Assembly (NCBI GenBank): GCA_964635975.1
Contig: CAZWPO010000007.1
Location: 62,001 to 126,000 of the forward strand
Direction of reading: 5' to 3'
Source of the DNA: UBA5314 sp964635975
GTDB taxonomy: Bacteria; Bacillota; Syntrophomonadia; Syntrophomonadales; Syntrophomonadaceae
DNA length: 64,000 bases
The notes beneath the pieces are model-generated. The model saw nothing but the letters and a program-made list of their open reading frames with translations. It did not search any database and was not told where the DNA came from. The translations under genes were made by a program, and so were the position numbers. Shown here in pieces: positions 33,523-43,047 of the stretch (within the stretch, counting starts at the first letter, position 1; every line of letters begins with the position of its first letter).

Positions 33523-35526
33523 TCAGGCGAGAAATTTCTCCGGATCAGTAAGAAGCTCACTGAACTGGCCTTCACTCATAATCCTAACCCCCAGCTGGAC
33601 CGCTTTGTCATACTTGCTGCCCGGCTCGGAACCCACGACTACAAAGCTGGTTTTTTTGCTTACGCTGCTGCTGACTTTGCCGCCTAATGCCTGGATTTTC
33701 TCGCCGGCTTCATCACGGGTCATAGCCTCCAGGGCTCCGGTAAGCACGAAGCTCATTCCTTTTAACGGCTGGATTCCTTGGGATGCCTGGGCTTCTTTTA
33801 AGTTGAGTCCAACTTTTTCTAAAGCCTCCAGGGTGTCCAGGTTGCGCTGCTCCTGGAAGAATAACTTAAGGCTTTCAGCCATTTTAGGTCCTATTTCAGG
33901 TATGGTGAGCAGTTCCTCTACCTGCAGTTTTCTAAAATCATCGAGATGATGATAATGCTCGGTTAAGAGGCGTGCGCTCTTGGCGCCTATGTGTTTGATG
34001 CCCAGTGCGGTTATCAGACGGTGGAGCGGTTTTTCTTTGCTGGTTTCAATCGCCCCGATAATATTAGCGGCCGACTTTTCTCCCATCCGTTCCAATGCTG
34101 ACAGGTCTGCATCCTGGAGCTGGTACAGGTCTTCTATCTTGCTCACCAGGCCCTTCTCTACCAGTTGGTCGACCAGACTGGGACCCAGCCCCTCTATGTC
34201 CATAGCCGAGCGGGAGGCGAAGAATATCAGGCTTTCTTTAATGCGCGAGGGGCAGTTTATATTTTCGCAGCGGTAGGCCACCTCTCCTTCCAGCCGTACT
34301 GCCGGGCTGGCACAGGTTGGGCAGCATTCAGGAGGAGTGATCTCTATTTCCTGTCCGCTCCTCTTCTCGGTTAGCGGACGAATTATTTCCGGGATGATAT
34401 CGCCGGCTTTGTGAACCAGCACTGTGTCGCCGATCCTTATATCTTTTTCTTTCACCAGATCATAATTGTGCAGGGTGGCGCGGCTTACGGTGGTACCGGC
34501 CAGCTGCACCGGCTCCAGAATGGCTGTGGGAGCTATTATGCCGGTCCTGCCGACATTTACCTCCACCGACAGCAGGCGGCTCTCTTTTTCCTCGGCCGGG
34601 AATTTATAGGCGATGGCCCAGCGCGGGCTCTTGATGGTTTCTCCCAGGGCATACCTCTCATTAATCCGGTTGAGTTTCACGACTATACCGTCTATCTCAT
34701 ACGGAAGATTGTGGCGCTTTTCTTTGAATATGTCGGTTTGAGCCAGTACATCCTCAATACTTTTACAAAAGTGGGCCTGATCATTGACTGGCAGACCCAG
34801 CTCTTTCAGAAGCTCCAATGCCTGCACCTGGGTCGATACCTGTTCTCCTTCCAGGTATAGTATATCGTAGAAAAAAGCGGCCAGCTTACGCTTAGCGGTT
34901 ATGGCAGGATTCAGCTGGCGCAGCGATCCTGCGGCCGCATTGCGCGGATTGGCAAAAACCCGCTCGCCATTATCCTCTTTTTCCTGGTTAATGCGCAAAA
35001 ACTCTCTTTTGGGGAGGTAAATTTCACCGCGAACCACTAGATTAGATACAACCCGGTGAAGCATCAGCGGGATCTGTTTGATGGTCCTGATATTGGAGGT
35101 GACATCTTCTCCAACCTGACCATCTCCTCGGGTAGCAGCACTCTGCAGCACCCCGTCTATGTAGGTGAGAGCAATAGACACTCCATCGATTTTCATCTCA
35201 CTCATGTAGTCTGGATTGTCTACCGCTTTGCGGACTCGGCGGTCAAAGTCGAGCAGATCCTGATGGGAAAATGCATTGTCGAGGCTTAGAAGCGTGCTTC
35301 TATGGCGGATTGGGGAGAATTTCTCCAGAGCCTGTCCGCCCACCCTCTGGGTTGGTGAATCCGGGCTTATCAGCTCAGGGTGTAGTTGTTCAAGCTCTGC
35401 CAGTTCCCGCATAAGCCGGTCATATTCTGCGTCGCTTATTAGAGGTTCATCAAGGACATAATATCTATGATCGTGACTCCTGATTTCATTACGCAGTTCT
35501 TCTATCCTCAACTGCGAATCGGACAC
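33523..35526 (-). CDS. ligA: NAD-dependent DNA ligase
   Basis: LigA seals nicks using NAD. Of about 667 residues, the adenylation domain holds YMSEMKIDGVSIALTY with the AMP-accepting Lys in KIDG. The NAD-binding Ia region has YYVLDEPLISDAEYD. A zinc finger (CPTCASPAV and CENINCPS), helix-hairpin-helix repeats (IKHIGAKSARLL, IPEIGPKMAESL) and a C-terminal BRCT domain (MSFVLTGALEAMTRDEA) follow. The start is a GTG at 35526 because AGGAG lies 8 bases upstream; longer readings have no ribosome site. It is 126 bases downstream of pcrA on the same strand, an arrangement common in Firmicutes. Confidence 0.96.
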   Translation of the reverse strand: MSDSQLRIEELRNEIRSHDHRYYVLDEPLISDAEYDRLMRELAELEQLHPELISPDSPTQRVGGQALEKFSPIRHRSTLLSLDNAFSHQDLLDFDRRVRKAVDNPDYMSEMKIDGVSIALTYIDGVLQSAATRGDGQVGEDVTSNIRTIKQIPLMLHRVVSNLVVRGEIYLPKREFLRINQEKEDNGERVFANPRNAAAGSLRQLNPAITAKRKLAAFFYDILYLEGEQVSTQVQALELLKELGLPVNDQAHFCKSIEDVLAQTDIFKEKRHNLPYEIDGIVVKLNRINERYALGETIKSPRWAIAYKFPAEEKESRLLSVEVNVGRTGIIAPTAILEPVQLAGTTVSRATLHNYDLVKEKDIRIGDTVLVHKAGDIIPEIIRPLTEKRSGQEIEITPPECCPTCASPAVRLEGEVAYRCENINCPSRIKESLIFFASRSAMDIEGLGPSLVDQLVEKGLVSKIEDLYQLQDADLSALERMGEKSAANIIGAIETSKEKPLHRLITALGIKHIGAKSARLLTEHYHHLDDFRKLQVEELLTIPEIGPKMAESLKLFFQEQRNLDTLEALEKVGLNLKEAQASQGIQPLKGMSFVLTGALEAMTRDEAGEKIQALGGKVSSSVSKKTSFVVVGSEPGSKYDKAVQLGVRIMSEGQFSELLTDPEKFLA

Positions 35527-35652
35527 TATTATCACTCCTGCACAAGTCATTCTTCTTGGCTGCAAAATAGCAAAGCGAGCAAGAAAGTTAAGCACCGTCG
35601 ACAGCGCTCTATCATTTCGCTTCGCTTAAGAATAATATTGACAGTCTGCCAT

Positions 35653-37740
35653 TTAGCTCATTTTTTCAAGCGGTGCCAAATCTAACCTGAGCATTTTAAC
35701 GCCACCGCGTTCAAAATCGACCATCACCACCTGCTCATCTTCTATGAGCTGGAGAATGACACCCATACCGAATTTACGATGCCTCACCATGTCTCCTTCA
35801 CCTATCTTGCCCGGGAGTGGCGTTCGCGATGCCGGAATGTAGAATAGATCATCCGGAATCTCTGCCAGGAAGCGTGAAGGCGCATTGTTTCTCTCATAAC
35901 CATAGAGCAAACGCGTAATGGTGTTGGTCAGGTAAAGTTTCTGGCGTGCCCTGGTGATCCCCACATAACATAAACGCCGCTCTTCTTCCATTTCCTCCGG
36001 GCTTTCACTGCGGTAGGAAGGAAAAACTCCTTCTTCCAGGCCGGTCATAAAAACTGCCGGGAATTCCAGCCCCTTGGCTCCATGCAGCGTCATCAGGAAT
36101 ACTGTATCAGAGTGGTCCAGGTCATCAGTGTCCTGGACCAGTGCTATCCCGGCTAAAAATTCTTCCAGCCCGGATCCGCCCTGTTTTTCATACTCCACAG
36201 CCAGGGATCTTAATTCGTAGAGGTTCTCCAGGCGCGCTTCGGCCTCATGACGTTCCTGTTTCTGGAGATCGTCAACGTAGCCGCTGCTTTCCAGTATTTC
36301 GTCAATCAACTGGGCTATGGAAGCACCAGACTTCAACAGTGAGGAGTAATAAGCAATAAGACCATAAAACTCCTCCAGCTGCGAGCGGGCCTTTTTGTGG
36401 ACGGTTAACAGGTTTTCCTCGTCTTTTAAGACATCGAGAATGGGGCTGCCTTTCTCGCGAGCGATATTTTCAACTTTCTCCAGGGTTTTATCGCCGATGC
36501 CCCGCCGGGGGATATTGATTGCCCGCCTGAAACTCAGCACGTCACTGGGATTTCCGGTAAGCTTGAGATACGCCAGCAAATCGCGGATTTCTTTTCTTTC
36601 GTAGAATTTGCGGGCCCCGACGATGCGATAAGGTATGTTATTTCTTACCAGGGCTTCTTCGATGGCCCGGGACTGGGCATGGGTGCGATAGAAGACCGCA
36701 AAATCTTTGTAGCTCAGTCCAGTTTTAAGCAGTTCACTAATATTCTCAGCTACGAATCGGGCTTCCTGGTAGCTGTCCCCGGCGCAGAATCGCACGATTT
36801 TTTCACCTTCGCCAGCTTCGGTATATAGTTCCTTTTCCTCGCGGTCCTGGTTGTTTCTTATAACATAGTTGGCCGCTGCCAGAATATTCCCGGTCGAGCG
36901 GTAATTCTTCTCCAGCTTGATTATCTTCGCTTCCGGGTAGTCCTTGAGAAAGCGCTTCAGGTTATAGGGTTCTGCACCTCTCCAGCTGTAGATGGACTGG
37001 TCAGGATCGCCGACTACGAAGAGATTCCGGTGCTCCTGGGCGAGTAATTTTGTCCAGGTATATTGCGAATAGTTGGTATCCTGATATTCGTCAACCATGA
37101 TATATCGGAACCATCTCTGGTATTTGTGCAGGATGTCCGGATGTTCTTTGAAAAGCTGAATCGACAGTGAAATGAGATCCTCAAAGTCCAGTGCGTTCAA
37201 CTCCTGCATTCGCGACCTGTAGATCTTAAAAATGCGCAGGCTGCTTTCCCGAGCAGCCTGGGGAAGCTTCTGGTTCAAGAAAAAAGCCTCGGGGTTGGAC
37301 AGGGTGTTCTTCAATTTTTTAAATTGATAGAGCAGTTCTTCAGGCCGGTTCTGAAAATCCTGGTATTCTTTCTGAATGGTCTTCAGCAGTGCCTTGCTCT
37401 CATTATCGTCCATGATAGTAAAGTTACTGTCATAGCCGAGAAGCTTTATGTCACTGCGCAGCATCCGATAGCATGCAGCGTGAAATGTCTGAATCCACTG
37501 TCCGTTAAAGCCGGGGATCAGTCTGCTGATCCTGGTCCTCATCTCCTGGGCCGCTTTATTGGTAAAGGTTATGGCCAGGATTGAATCCGCTGAAACTCCC
37601 TCACTCACCAGATGCGCTATACGCCCGGTAAGCACCCTGGTTTTTCCGCTTCCTGCACCGGCCAGCACCATACATGGTGATTCACCATGAAGTACGGCCT
37701 CCTCCTGGGCCTGATTGAGCCCGCTTAATATTTCTACCAC
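35653..37740 (-). CDS. pcrA: UvrD/PcrA-type 3'-5' DNA helicase
   Basis: PcrA unwinds DNA in repair and rolling-circle replication. The 695 residues carry superfamily-1 motifs in order: LNQAQEEAVLHG (Q), VLAGAGSGKTRVLTGRI (Walker A), LAITFTNKAAQEMR (Ia), MVDEYQDTNYSQY (DExQ), VVGDPDQSIYSWRGA (III), KLEKNYRST (IV) and LMTLHGAKGLEFPAVF (V) with CYVGITRA (VI). The C-terminus has the PcrA tail GDMVRHRKFGMGVI. The start is a GTG at 37740, with AAGGTGG upstream. Confidence 0.96.
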   Translation of the reverse strand: MVEILSGLNQAQEEAVLHGESPCMVLAGAGSGKTRVLTGRIAHLVSEGVSADSILAITFTNKAAQEMRTRISRLIPGFNGQWIQTFHAACYRMLRSDIKLLGYDSNFTIMDDNESKALLKTIQKEYQDFQNRPEELLYQFKKLKNTLSNPEAFFLNQKLPQAARESSLRIFKIYRSRMQELNALDFEDLISLSIQLFKEHPDILHKYQRWFRYIMVDEYQDTNYSQYTWTKLLAQEHRNLFVVGDPDQSIYSWRGAEPYNLKRFLKDYPEAKIIKLEKNYRSTGNILAAANYVIRNNQDREEKELYTEAGEGEKIVRFCAGDSYQEARFVAENISELLKTGLSYKDFAVFYRTHAQSRAIEEALVRNNIPYRIVGARKFYERKEIRDLLAYLKLTGNPSDVLSFRRAINIPRRGIGDKTLEKVENIAREKGSPILDVLKDEENLLTVHKKARSQLEEFYGLIAYYSSLLKSGASIAQLIDEILESSGYVDDLQKQERHEAEARLENLYELRSLAVEYEKQGGSGLEEFLAGIALVQDTDDLDHSDTVFLMTLHGAKGLEFPAVFMTGLEEGVFPSYRSESPEEMEEERRLCYVGITRARQKLYLTNTITRLLYGYERNNAPSRFLAEIPDDLFYIPASRTPLPGKIGEGDMVRHRKFGMGVILQLIEDEQVVMVDFERGGVKMLRLDLAPLEKMS

Positions 37741-37957
37741 AGGGTTAGCCCACCTTATAAATGAATTTATATCTATAAGAAGCCTCGCTATTTTAAAGCA
37801 GGATTATTATATGATGTATACTAATAATATCATAAATCAGGACCGGCTTTCACATGAAGCCTCAGAAAGCTTCCGGGAGCTATAGAGATTAACCGGTCCA
37901 TAATATCTATCCATCCGTCCAAGTAATAAATGCTTTTATAGGAGATCAGTCAGAGTC

Positions 37958-38374
37958 ATGAAATTCGAAAGTCTCGACCTGCACGGGTTAAACGTTGATG
38001 AGGCACTGCTAAAAACCAGGCAGAACCTTTCATGGTGCTTTCAGCACCAGGTCGCCGTTATAGACATCAACCATGGTAAAGGGCGCCATAGCCAGCTGGG
38101 CTTTTCGGTCCTCAAACAGGAGATAAGACGCTATCTCAGGGAGGAAAGCATGCTGAAAGAATACGGTTACCGGATCGTACCGGGTGAGTCAGACCTGCCT
38201 ATAGCCTTGTCCTTTGATGATGGCCACACTCTGGTGGTGCTGCGGGGTTATGAGACTGATTACCTGGGAGGGCGCAGCCAGCAGGAAAAGAATAAACAGG
38301 TATTCTCCGCCGAAGGCCGCCAGCAGCGAAAAGCAGAGAAGAATCTGCGCAAGGATAAGAAGAAACGCTCCTGA
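37958..38374 (+). CDS. Smr-domain protein
   Basis: A 138-residue protein with the small MutS-related (Smr) domain pattern: LDLHGLNVDEALLKT, INHGKGRHSQLGF and a hydrophobic C-terminal strand. Smr domains bind or nick branched nucleic acids or cleave RNA at stalled ribosomes. The C-terminal ~35 residues are very basic (KAEKNLRKDKKKR) and could bind nucleic acid. It is divergent from pcrA by ~217 bases. Confidence 0.8.
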   Translation: MKFESLDLHGLNVDEALLKTRQNLSWCFQHQVAVIDINHGKGRHSQLGFSVLKQEIRRYLREESMLKEYGYRIVPGESDLPIALSFDDGHTLVVLRGYETDYLGGRSQQEKNKQVFSAEGRQQRKAEKNLRKDKKKRS

Positions 38375-38439
38375 TGAAAGCAGGGGGCCGGGATCGTTCT
38401 CACCCAGACAGCAGCGACCCCGTCAGACTGTACCTCCTG

Positions 38440-40620
38440 TTATCTTCCCTGGCCGCATACGGTTCTGACCAAATTATCGATAATCTTCAGGCCATTATCT
38501 TGCGACGAAGTCAGGATGGATTCAGGATGGAACTGCACCGCGTATACGGGGAGATCTCTGTGCTCGATAGCCATAGGCACCCCGTCCTGAGTGCTGGCCG
38601 CCACCTTTAGGCAGTCGGGGATTTCTTTTCCGTAAAGCGAATGATACCGCCCCACCTTGAATTGAGAAGGTAGACCCACCCACAGCGGCGAATTCTGGTC
38701 ATTTTCTATTACTGATGCCTTGCCGTGATGCGGAAAAGGCAGTTGGTCCAGGGTTCCTCCAAAAAACTCCACCAATCCCTGCAGACCCAGGCAGACCCCA
38801 AAGATAGGCAGCTTCCTCTCCAGACTCAAGCGTATGGTATCATTCATATCGAAGTCCCGGGGTCTTCCCGGACCTGGAGACAGCACCATGAGGTCAAACC
38901 GTTTCCCTGACTGAAGGACATCCCGGGCCAGATCCGGTCGGGCTACTGATACCCGGGCCCCCAGCGTCCGGAAATAAGAGGCCAGAGTATGCACAAAGGA
39001 ATCCTCATGGTCAACCAGCAGCACTTTTTTACCCTGACCGGGCAAAGTCATATGTTCGCTGTTCTCGCGGGCAGAATCGTGCATTTGATAGCTGATCGCT
39101 TTTTTTAAAGCGGCTGCTTTCAGATAAGTCTCCTCTTCCTCGGCTTCCGGTATGGAATCAGCCAGCAGGGTCGCTCCGACCCGTATCTCCGCCAGCCCAT
39201 CCTTGAGGCTGATGGTTCGCAGCGTAAGTCCGGTATTCAGATCACCATTGAAGGCAAAATAGCCAACCGCTCCAGCATACCACCCGCGCGGCTTTTCTTC
39301 ATGATCTTCGACCCACTGCAATGCAGCTTTTTTAGGCGCACCGGTTACGGTTACCGCCCACATGTGAGTCAGAAAGGCATCCAGGCTGTCATAACCGCTT
39401 TGCAGCCTGCCCTGGACATGGTCGACGGTATGAATCAGATGCGAATATAGTTCGATCTGGCGGCGTCCGATCACCTGGACGCTTCCCGGTACGCAGATTC
39501 TGGATTTGTCATTGCGGTCCACATCGGTGCACATTGTCAATTCGGATTCGTCTTTGTACGAATTAAGAAGAGTTCTAATTTGTTCAGCATCTTCCAGAGC
39601 GTTCCCTCCCCGGGCGATGGTCCCAGATATTGGGCAGGTCTCTACACGGTCTTTTTCCACACGCACATACATTTCTGGTGAAGCTCCGATGAGATGCTCA
39701 TCGCCGAGATTTATCATGAACCCGTACGGGCTGGGATTGATGGACCTCAGCGTTTCGAACACCAGTGAAGGTTTTTTTTCACAGGGCTCGTAGAGGGCTT
39801 GTGAAGGCACTACTTCAAAAAGGTCCCCACGGAAGAAATATTCCTTGGCCTCTCTAACCAGACCCGCGTAGCGCCCCTTCTGTAGCGGGAGTACGCTGCG
39901 CGCCGCCGATTTGTTTGTTGAGGCTGATTTAGCTGATTGCGAGAAGCTCAAGCCATCATTTATATCCGGGATTTCAAAGTCATATGACAGTTCAAACGCT
40001 TTTACCATGCGGTGGTCGATGATTAAGATCTGGTCAGGCAGATAGAGGCACAAGTCGGCCGAATCATCATCCCGCCGGTGCTTCATTTTTAAATCTTCAA
40101 ACTGGAAAACCAGGTCATAACCAAAAGCCCCGTAAAACCCCAGGAATTGATCGTGTTCGCTTCCCAGAAGTTTTTTGCTGCTGCGCAGCACTGAGAAAAT
40201 GCTGGGTTGGCGGCTGCGTTCTTCCTCCGGGAACCTACCAGGGGAAGGCTTGATGCGGCCTTCTAAATGATCAGAAAAAACCAGCAGTTCTTCCATATCT
40301 GATGAGGCAGCCAGAGCCCTGTACATCGGCTTCAGAAGCGGGATTCCCTTCTCTTTCAGGGCCTTGAGCGTGAAATGACGACCGCAGCTCCTGAGTTCCA
40401 GGCAGGGATCGACAAATCCTATATCCCATCGGGTATACCGCCCCGGATAATCATAACTGCTGGAAAAGAGGGCGCCTTTTTTATAATTCAAATTCTCCAA
40501 AATTTCCTGCGTTCCATCTTCAAAAGGCTGCAAAGTGATATGTCGAAAGACCGTGACCCCCCCGGCTGTAGTATAAATAGCCGGACTGAATCGCGCGCTT
40601 ATATTAGCTGCTCTATTCAT
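38440..40620 (-). CDS. trpE: Fused anthranilate synthase TrpE-TrpG
   Basis: It converts chorismate plus glutamine to anthranilate. About 726 residues fuse a chorismate-binding TrpE half (YDYPGRYTRWDIGFVD, FYGAFGYDLVFQ, ISGTIARGGNA, WAVTVTGAPKKAALQW) to a TrpG glutaminase half (LLVDHEDSFVHTLASYF, FGVCLGLQGLVEFFGG with the nucleophile Cys, and VQFHPESIL with His and Glu). This single-chain TrpE(G) is known mainly from alpha-proteobacteria and a few others, and most Firmicutes use separate genes. ATG at 40620 is chosen with AGGAG upstream; a TTG three bases earlier is possible. It is the last gene of a minus-strand trp operon. Confidence 0.9.
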   Translation of the reverse strand: MNRAANISARFSPAIYTTAGGVTVFRHITLQPFEDGTQEILENLNYKKGALFSSSYDYPGRYTRWDIGFVDPCLELRSCGRHFTLKALKEKGIPLLKPMYRALAASSDMEELLVFSDHLEGRIKPSPGRFPEEERSRQPSIFSVLRSSKKLLGSEHDQFLGFYGAFGYDLVFQFEDLKMKHRRDDDSADLCLYLPDQILIIDHRMVKAFELSYDFEIPDINDGLSFSQSAKSASTNKSAARSVLPLQKGRYAGLVREAKEYFFRGDLFEVVPSQALYEPCEKKPSLVFETLRSINPSPYGFMINLGDEHLIGASPEMYVRVEKDRVETCPISGTIARGGNALEDAEQIRTLLNSYKDESELTMCTDVDRNDKSRICVPGSVQVIGRRQIELYSHLIHTVDHVQGRLQSGYDSLDAFLTHMWAVTVTGAPKKAALQWVEDHEEKPRGWYAGAVGYFAFNGDLNTGLTLRTISLKDGLAEIRVGATLLADSIPEAEEEETYLKAAALKKAISYQMHDSARENSEHMTLPGQGKKVLLVDHEDSFVHTLASYFRTLGARVSVARPDLARDVLQSGKRFDLMVLSPGPGRPRDFDMNDTIRLSLERKLPIFGVCLGLQGLVEFFGGTLDQLPFPHHGKASVIENDQNSPLWVGLPSQFKVGRYHSLYGKEIPDCLKVAASTQDGVPMAIEHRDLPVYAVQFHPESILTSSQDNGLKIIDNLVRTVCGQGR

Positions 40621-40705
40621 CAATATTTTCTCCTCTGCTCTACTAGTATATGGAGTATCCCGTTATGCTCATTCTACGACTCCACTCTCTCGAATAACTC
40701 TCGAT

Positions 40706-41548
40706 CTAAATCCTGGTATTGTTCTCCTTGCTATAGAATAAGGCCATAGCCCTGACTTCTTCGGCAAGACGCCTGAATGCTTCTGGAGTAAGGGATTGTT
40801 TGCCGTCCGAGAAAGCCTCATCAGGATTCTGGTGCACTTCCACCATAAGGCCGTCCGCACCGGCAGCGATAGCAGCTCGCGCTACAGGACGAACCAAAGA
40901 GCGCCGGCCGGTTGCGTGGCTGGGGTCGACGATGACTGGTAGATGCGAAAGTTCCTTGACCAGCGCCACCGCGCCGATATCCACAGTGTTGCGGGTCATT
41001 TCCTCAAAGGTGCGTATTCCCCGCTCACATAAGATCACCTGCTGATTGCCTTCGCTTAAAATATACTCACAGGCCAGCAGCCATTCTTCGATGGTGGCAG
41101 CCAAGCCTCTCTTTAACATCACCGGTTTATCGATCCGCCCTACTTCCCTTAGCAAGGGATAATTCTGCATGTTGCGGCTGCCTACTTGCATTATGTCACT
41201 GTAATAATAGACTTTCTCAAGGTCCCTGACATCAACCACTTCGGTAACTACCGGCAGTCCTGTCAATTCTCTGGCCTCGGCTAATATCTTGAGGCCCTCT
41301 ACCCCCAGCCCGGCGAAAGTATATGGAGAAGTCCTCGGTTTGAACGCTCCACCGCGCAGGATATTAACTCCCATATCTTTGATCTGGGCGGTTATCTGCA
41401 GGTATTTGTCCCGGGATTCAACTGAGCAGGGTCCTGCAATTATCGTCAAGTACCCTTCCCCGATTTTTACATTGCCATGCTTTGATGGGATATCTATTAT
41501 AGTGTTGGTGCGGCTTCCGCTCCGCACCGCCAGTTTATATGCGTTCAT
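40706..41548 (-). CDS. aroF: 3-deoxy-7-phosphoheptulonate (DAHP) synthase, type I-beta
   Basis: It condenses phosphoenolpyruvate with erythrose-4-phosphate, the first step to aromatics. The 280-residue sequence has IIAGPCSVES, ILRGGAFKPRTSPYTF, VMLKRGL, CERGIRTF and IVDPSHATGRR, as in type I-beta enzymes. Only a short N-terminal stretch precedes the barrel, so the ferredoxin-like regulatory domain present in some family members is absent or minimal. Its presence inside the trp operon would raise aromatic flux when tryptophan is short. Confidence 0.93.
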   Translation of the reverse strand: MNAYKLAVRSGSRTNTIIDIPSKHGNVKIGEGYLTIIAGPCSVESRDKYLQITAQIKDMGVNILRGGAFKPRTSPYTFAGLGVEGLKILAEARELTGLPVVTEVVDVRDLEKVYYYSDIMQVGSRNMQNYPLLREVGRIDKPVMLKRGLAATIEEWLLACEYILSEGNQQVILCERGIRTFEEMTRNTVDIGAVALVKELSHLPVIVDPSHATGRRSLVRPVARAAIAAGADGLMVEVHQNPDEAFSDGKQSLTPEAFRRLAEEVRAMALFYSKENNTRI

Positions 41549-41638
41549 CAGTACACCTCCTGCTTTTGCCCGTTCTTGTTGAGCTTCGCTGCCGGATTTC
41601 CGCTGGCTTGGACGGTGCCATGGCTTTTATCGCTGCTT

Positions 41639-42268
41639 TTATAATCTTGGAACATCCGCCTCCGCCTCCTTAACCTGCTTGACAAACTCGGCCATAGCAG
41701 CCGGGTCTTTGCCTCCCCCGGGGTATTCCACACCGCTTGACACATCAACCGCCCAGGGTCTAACTTTTTTGACTGCCCGGCTGACATTATCCGGAGCCAG
41801 CCCGCCGGCCAGCATGATGCGGACTGAAGACGTCGATGGGCCAAGGTAGTCCCAGTTAAACGTATTTCCAGTACCCCCCCTGATGGGTCCGGTACTCTTG
41901 CTGTCGAAATGAAATGCCCAGGGCTTCCAGATTTCAAGCAATTTTACGTTCAGCGGCCCTTCAAGAGAGAAGCTTTTTATCACAGGAATGCTTAGCTTCT
42001 TGATGATTTCCGGCTCTTCATCGCCATGCAGCTGCACCGCGTTAAGAGCACAATGATCAACTATGTCACGAATAATCTCCGGCTTCTCGTCGACAAATAC
42101 CCCAATTTTGAAAAGAGAAGGAATACTTTGGTTGATACTGGCAGCTTGTTCCGGATTTATCCGCCGCTTGGATGGAGCAAAAACCTGCCCTATCGCCCAA
42201 GCACCCGCTTTATGAGCCGCAGCGGCTTCCTCTATCGTTTTGATTCCACAAATCTTGACCAGGGTCAT
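41639..42268 (-). CDS. trpF: Phosphoribosylanthranilate isomerase
   Basis: It converts phosphoribosylanthranilate to the ribulose form in tryptophan synthesis. MTLVKICGIKTIEEA (catalytic Cys), NAVQLHGDEEPEII, IMLAGGLAPDNV and AVDVSSGVEYPGGGKD match the family, 209 residues. The ATG overlaps the trpC stop by one base. The order trpC-trpF is usual. Confidence 0.95.
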   Translation of the reverse strand: MTLVKICGIKTIEEAAAAHKAGAWAIGQVFAPSKRRINPEQAASINQSIPSLFKIGVFVDEKPEIIRDIVDHCALNAVQLHGDEEPEIIKKLSIPVIKSFSLEGPLNVKLLEIWKPWAFHFDSKSTGPIRGGTGNTFNWDYLGPSTSSVRIMLAGGLAPDNVSRAVKKVRPWAVDVSSGVEYPGGGKDPAAMAEFVKQVKEAEADVPRL

Positions 42269-43047
42269 TACTGCACCTCGCGATACTTCAGCATTTGGGA
42301 AAGCCTAGCTCCGGGATCTGCGGCGGTTACCAGTCCCTCCCCGATTAAGGCTGCATGGTAACCGCTTCCTTCCAACAATGCCATATCGTTTACTTCTTTT
42401 ATCCCGCTCTCGCTGACTTTTATATATCTGCTGTCCAGGAGGTCTCCCAATTTCAAACTGGTTTTCAAACTGACTTCAAATGTTTTTAGGTTACGGTTGT
42501 TGACGCCGACTATCTGCACGGGCAGGTCCCTTATCATATCGATCTCTGCGCTATCATGCACCTCTACCAGCGGCTCCAATCCCAGCTCCAGGCTGACCTC
42601 CGCCAGGTGCAGAAGACTGGCGTAGTCATGGAGCGCCGCAATCAGCAGGACCAGGCGCGCTCCCATATTCCGGCTTTCATAGAGCTGTATTTCATGCAGG
42701 ATAAAGTCTTTGCGCAGCACGGGTACTTCAAGGGAAGATGATACTGAAGCGACAAAGTCCTTGCTGCCGGCGAAAAACTGTTTATCACTTAGTACTGAGA
42801 TCACTGCAGCACCATGTTCCTGGTATTGCACGGCCAGTGCCACCGGATCAGAGAAATTTCTCAAAAGCCCCCTGGTTGGTGAAGCCTTTTTAAGTTCAGC
42901 GATAACCTGCAGATGCCCGGCAGGATGGCAGAGGACTTCTCTTGCCAGCCTGGATGGAGGTGCATCCACCGGCTTGATTATGGAATCGCTGTGCTTTATC
43001 AGTTCTTGGACTTCCAGGTGCTTGGCCTGAATTATTCTGTCTAACAT
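42268..43047 (-). CDS. trpC: Indole-3-glycerol phosphate synthase
   Basis: It closes the indole ring. The barrel has VIAELKKASPTRGLLR, VLSDKQFFAGSKDFV, VLRKDFILHEIQLYE (catalytic Lys), IVGVNNRNLKTFEV and VSESGIKEVND. Length (259) is standard. The start overlaps the trpD stop by seven bases, so translation is coupled. Confidence 0.95.
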   Translation of the reverse strand: MLDRIIQAKHLEVQELIKHSDSIIKPVDAPPSRLAREVLCHPAGHLQVIAELKKASPTRGLLRNFSDPVALAVQYQEHGAAVISVLSDKQFFAGSKDFVASVSSSLEVPVLRKDFILHEIQLYESRNMGARLVLLIAALHDYASLLHLAEVSLELGLEPLVEVHDSAEIDMIRDLPVQIVGVNNRNLKTFEVSLKTSLKLGDLLDSRYIKVSESGIKEVNDMALLEGSGYHAALIGEGLVTAADPGARLSQMLKYREVQ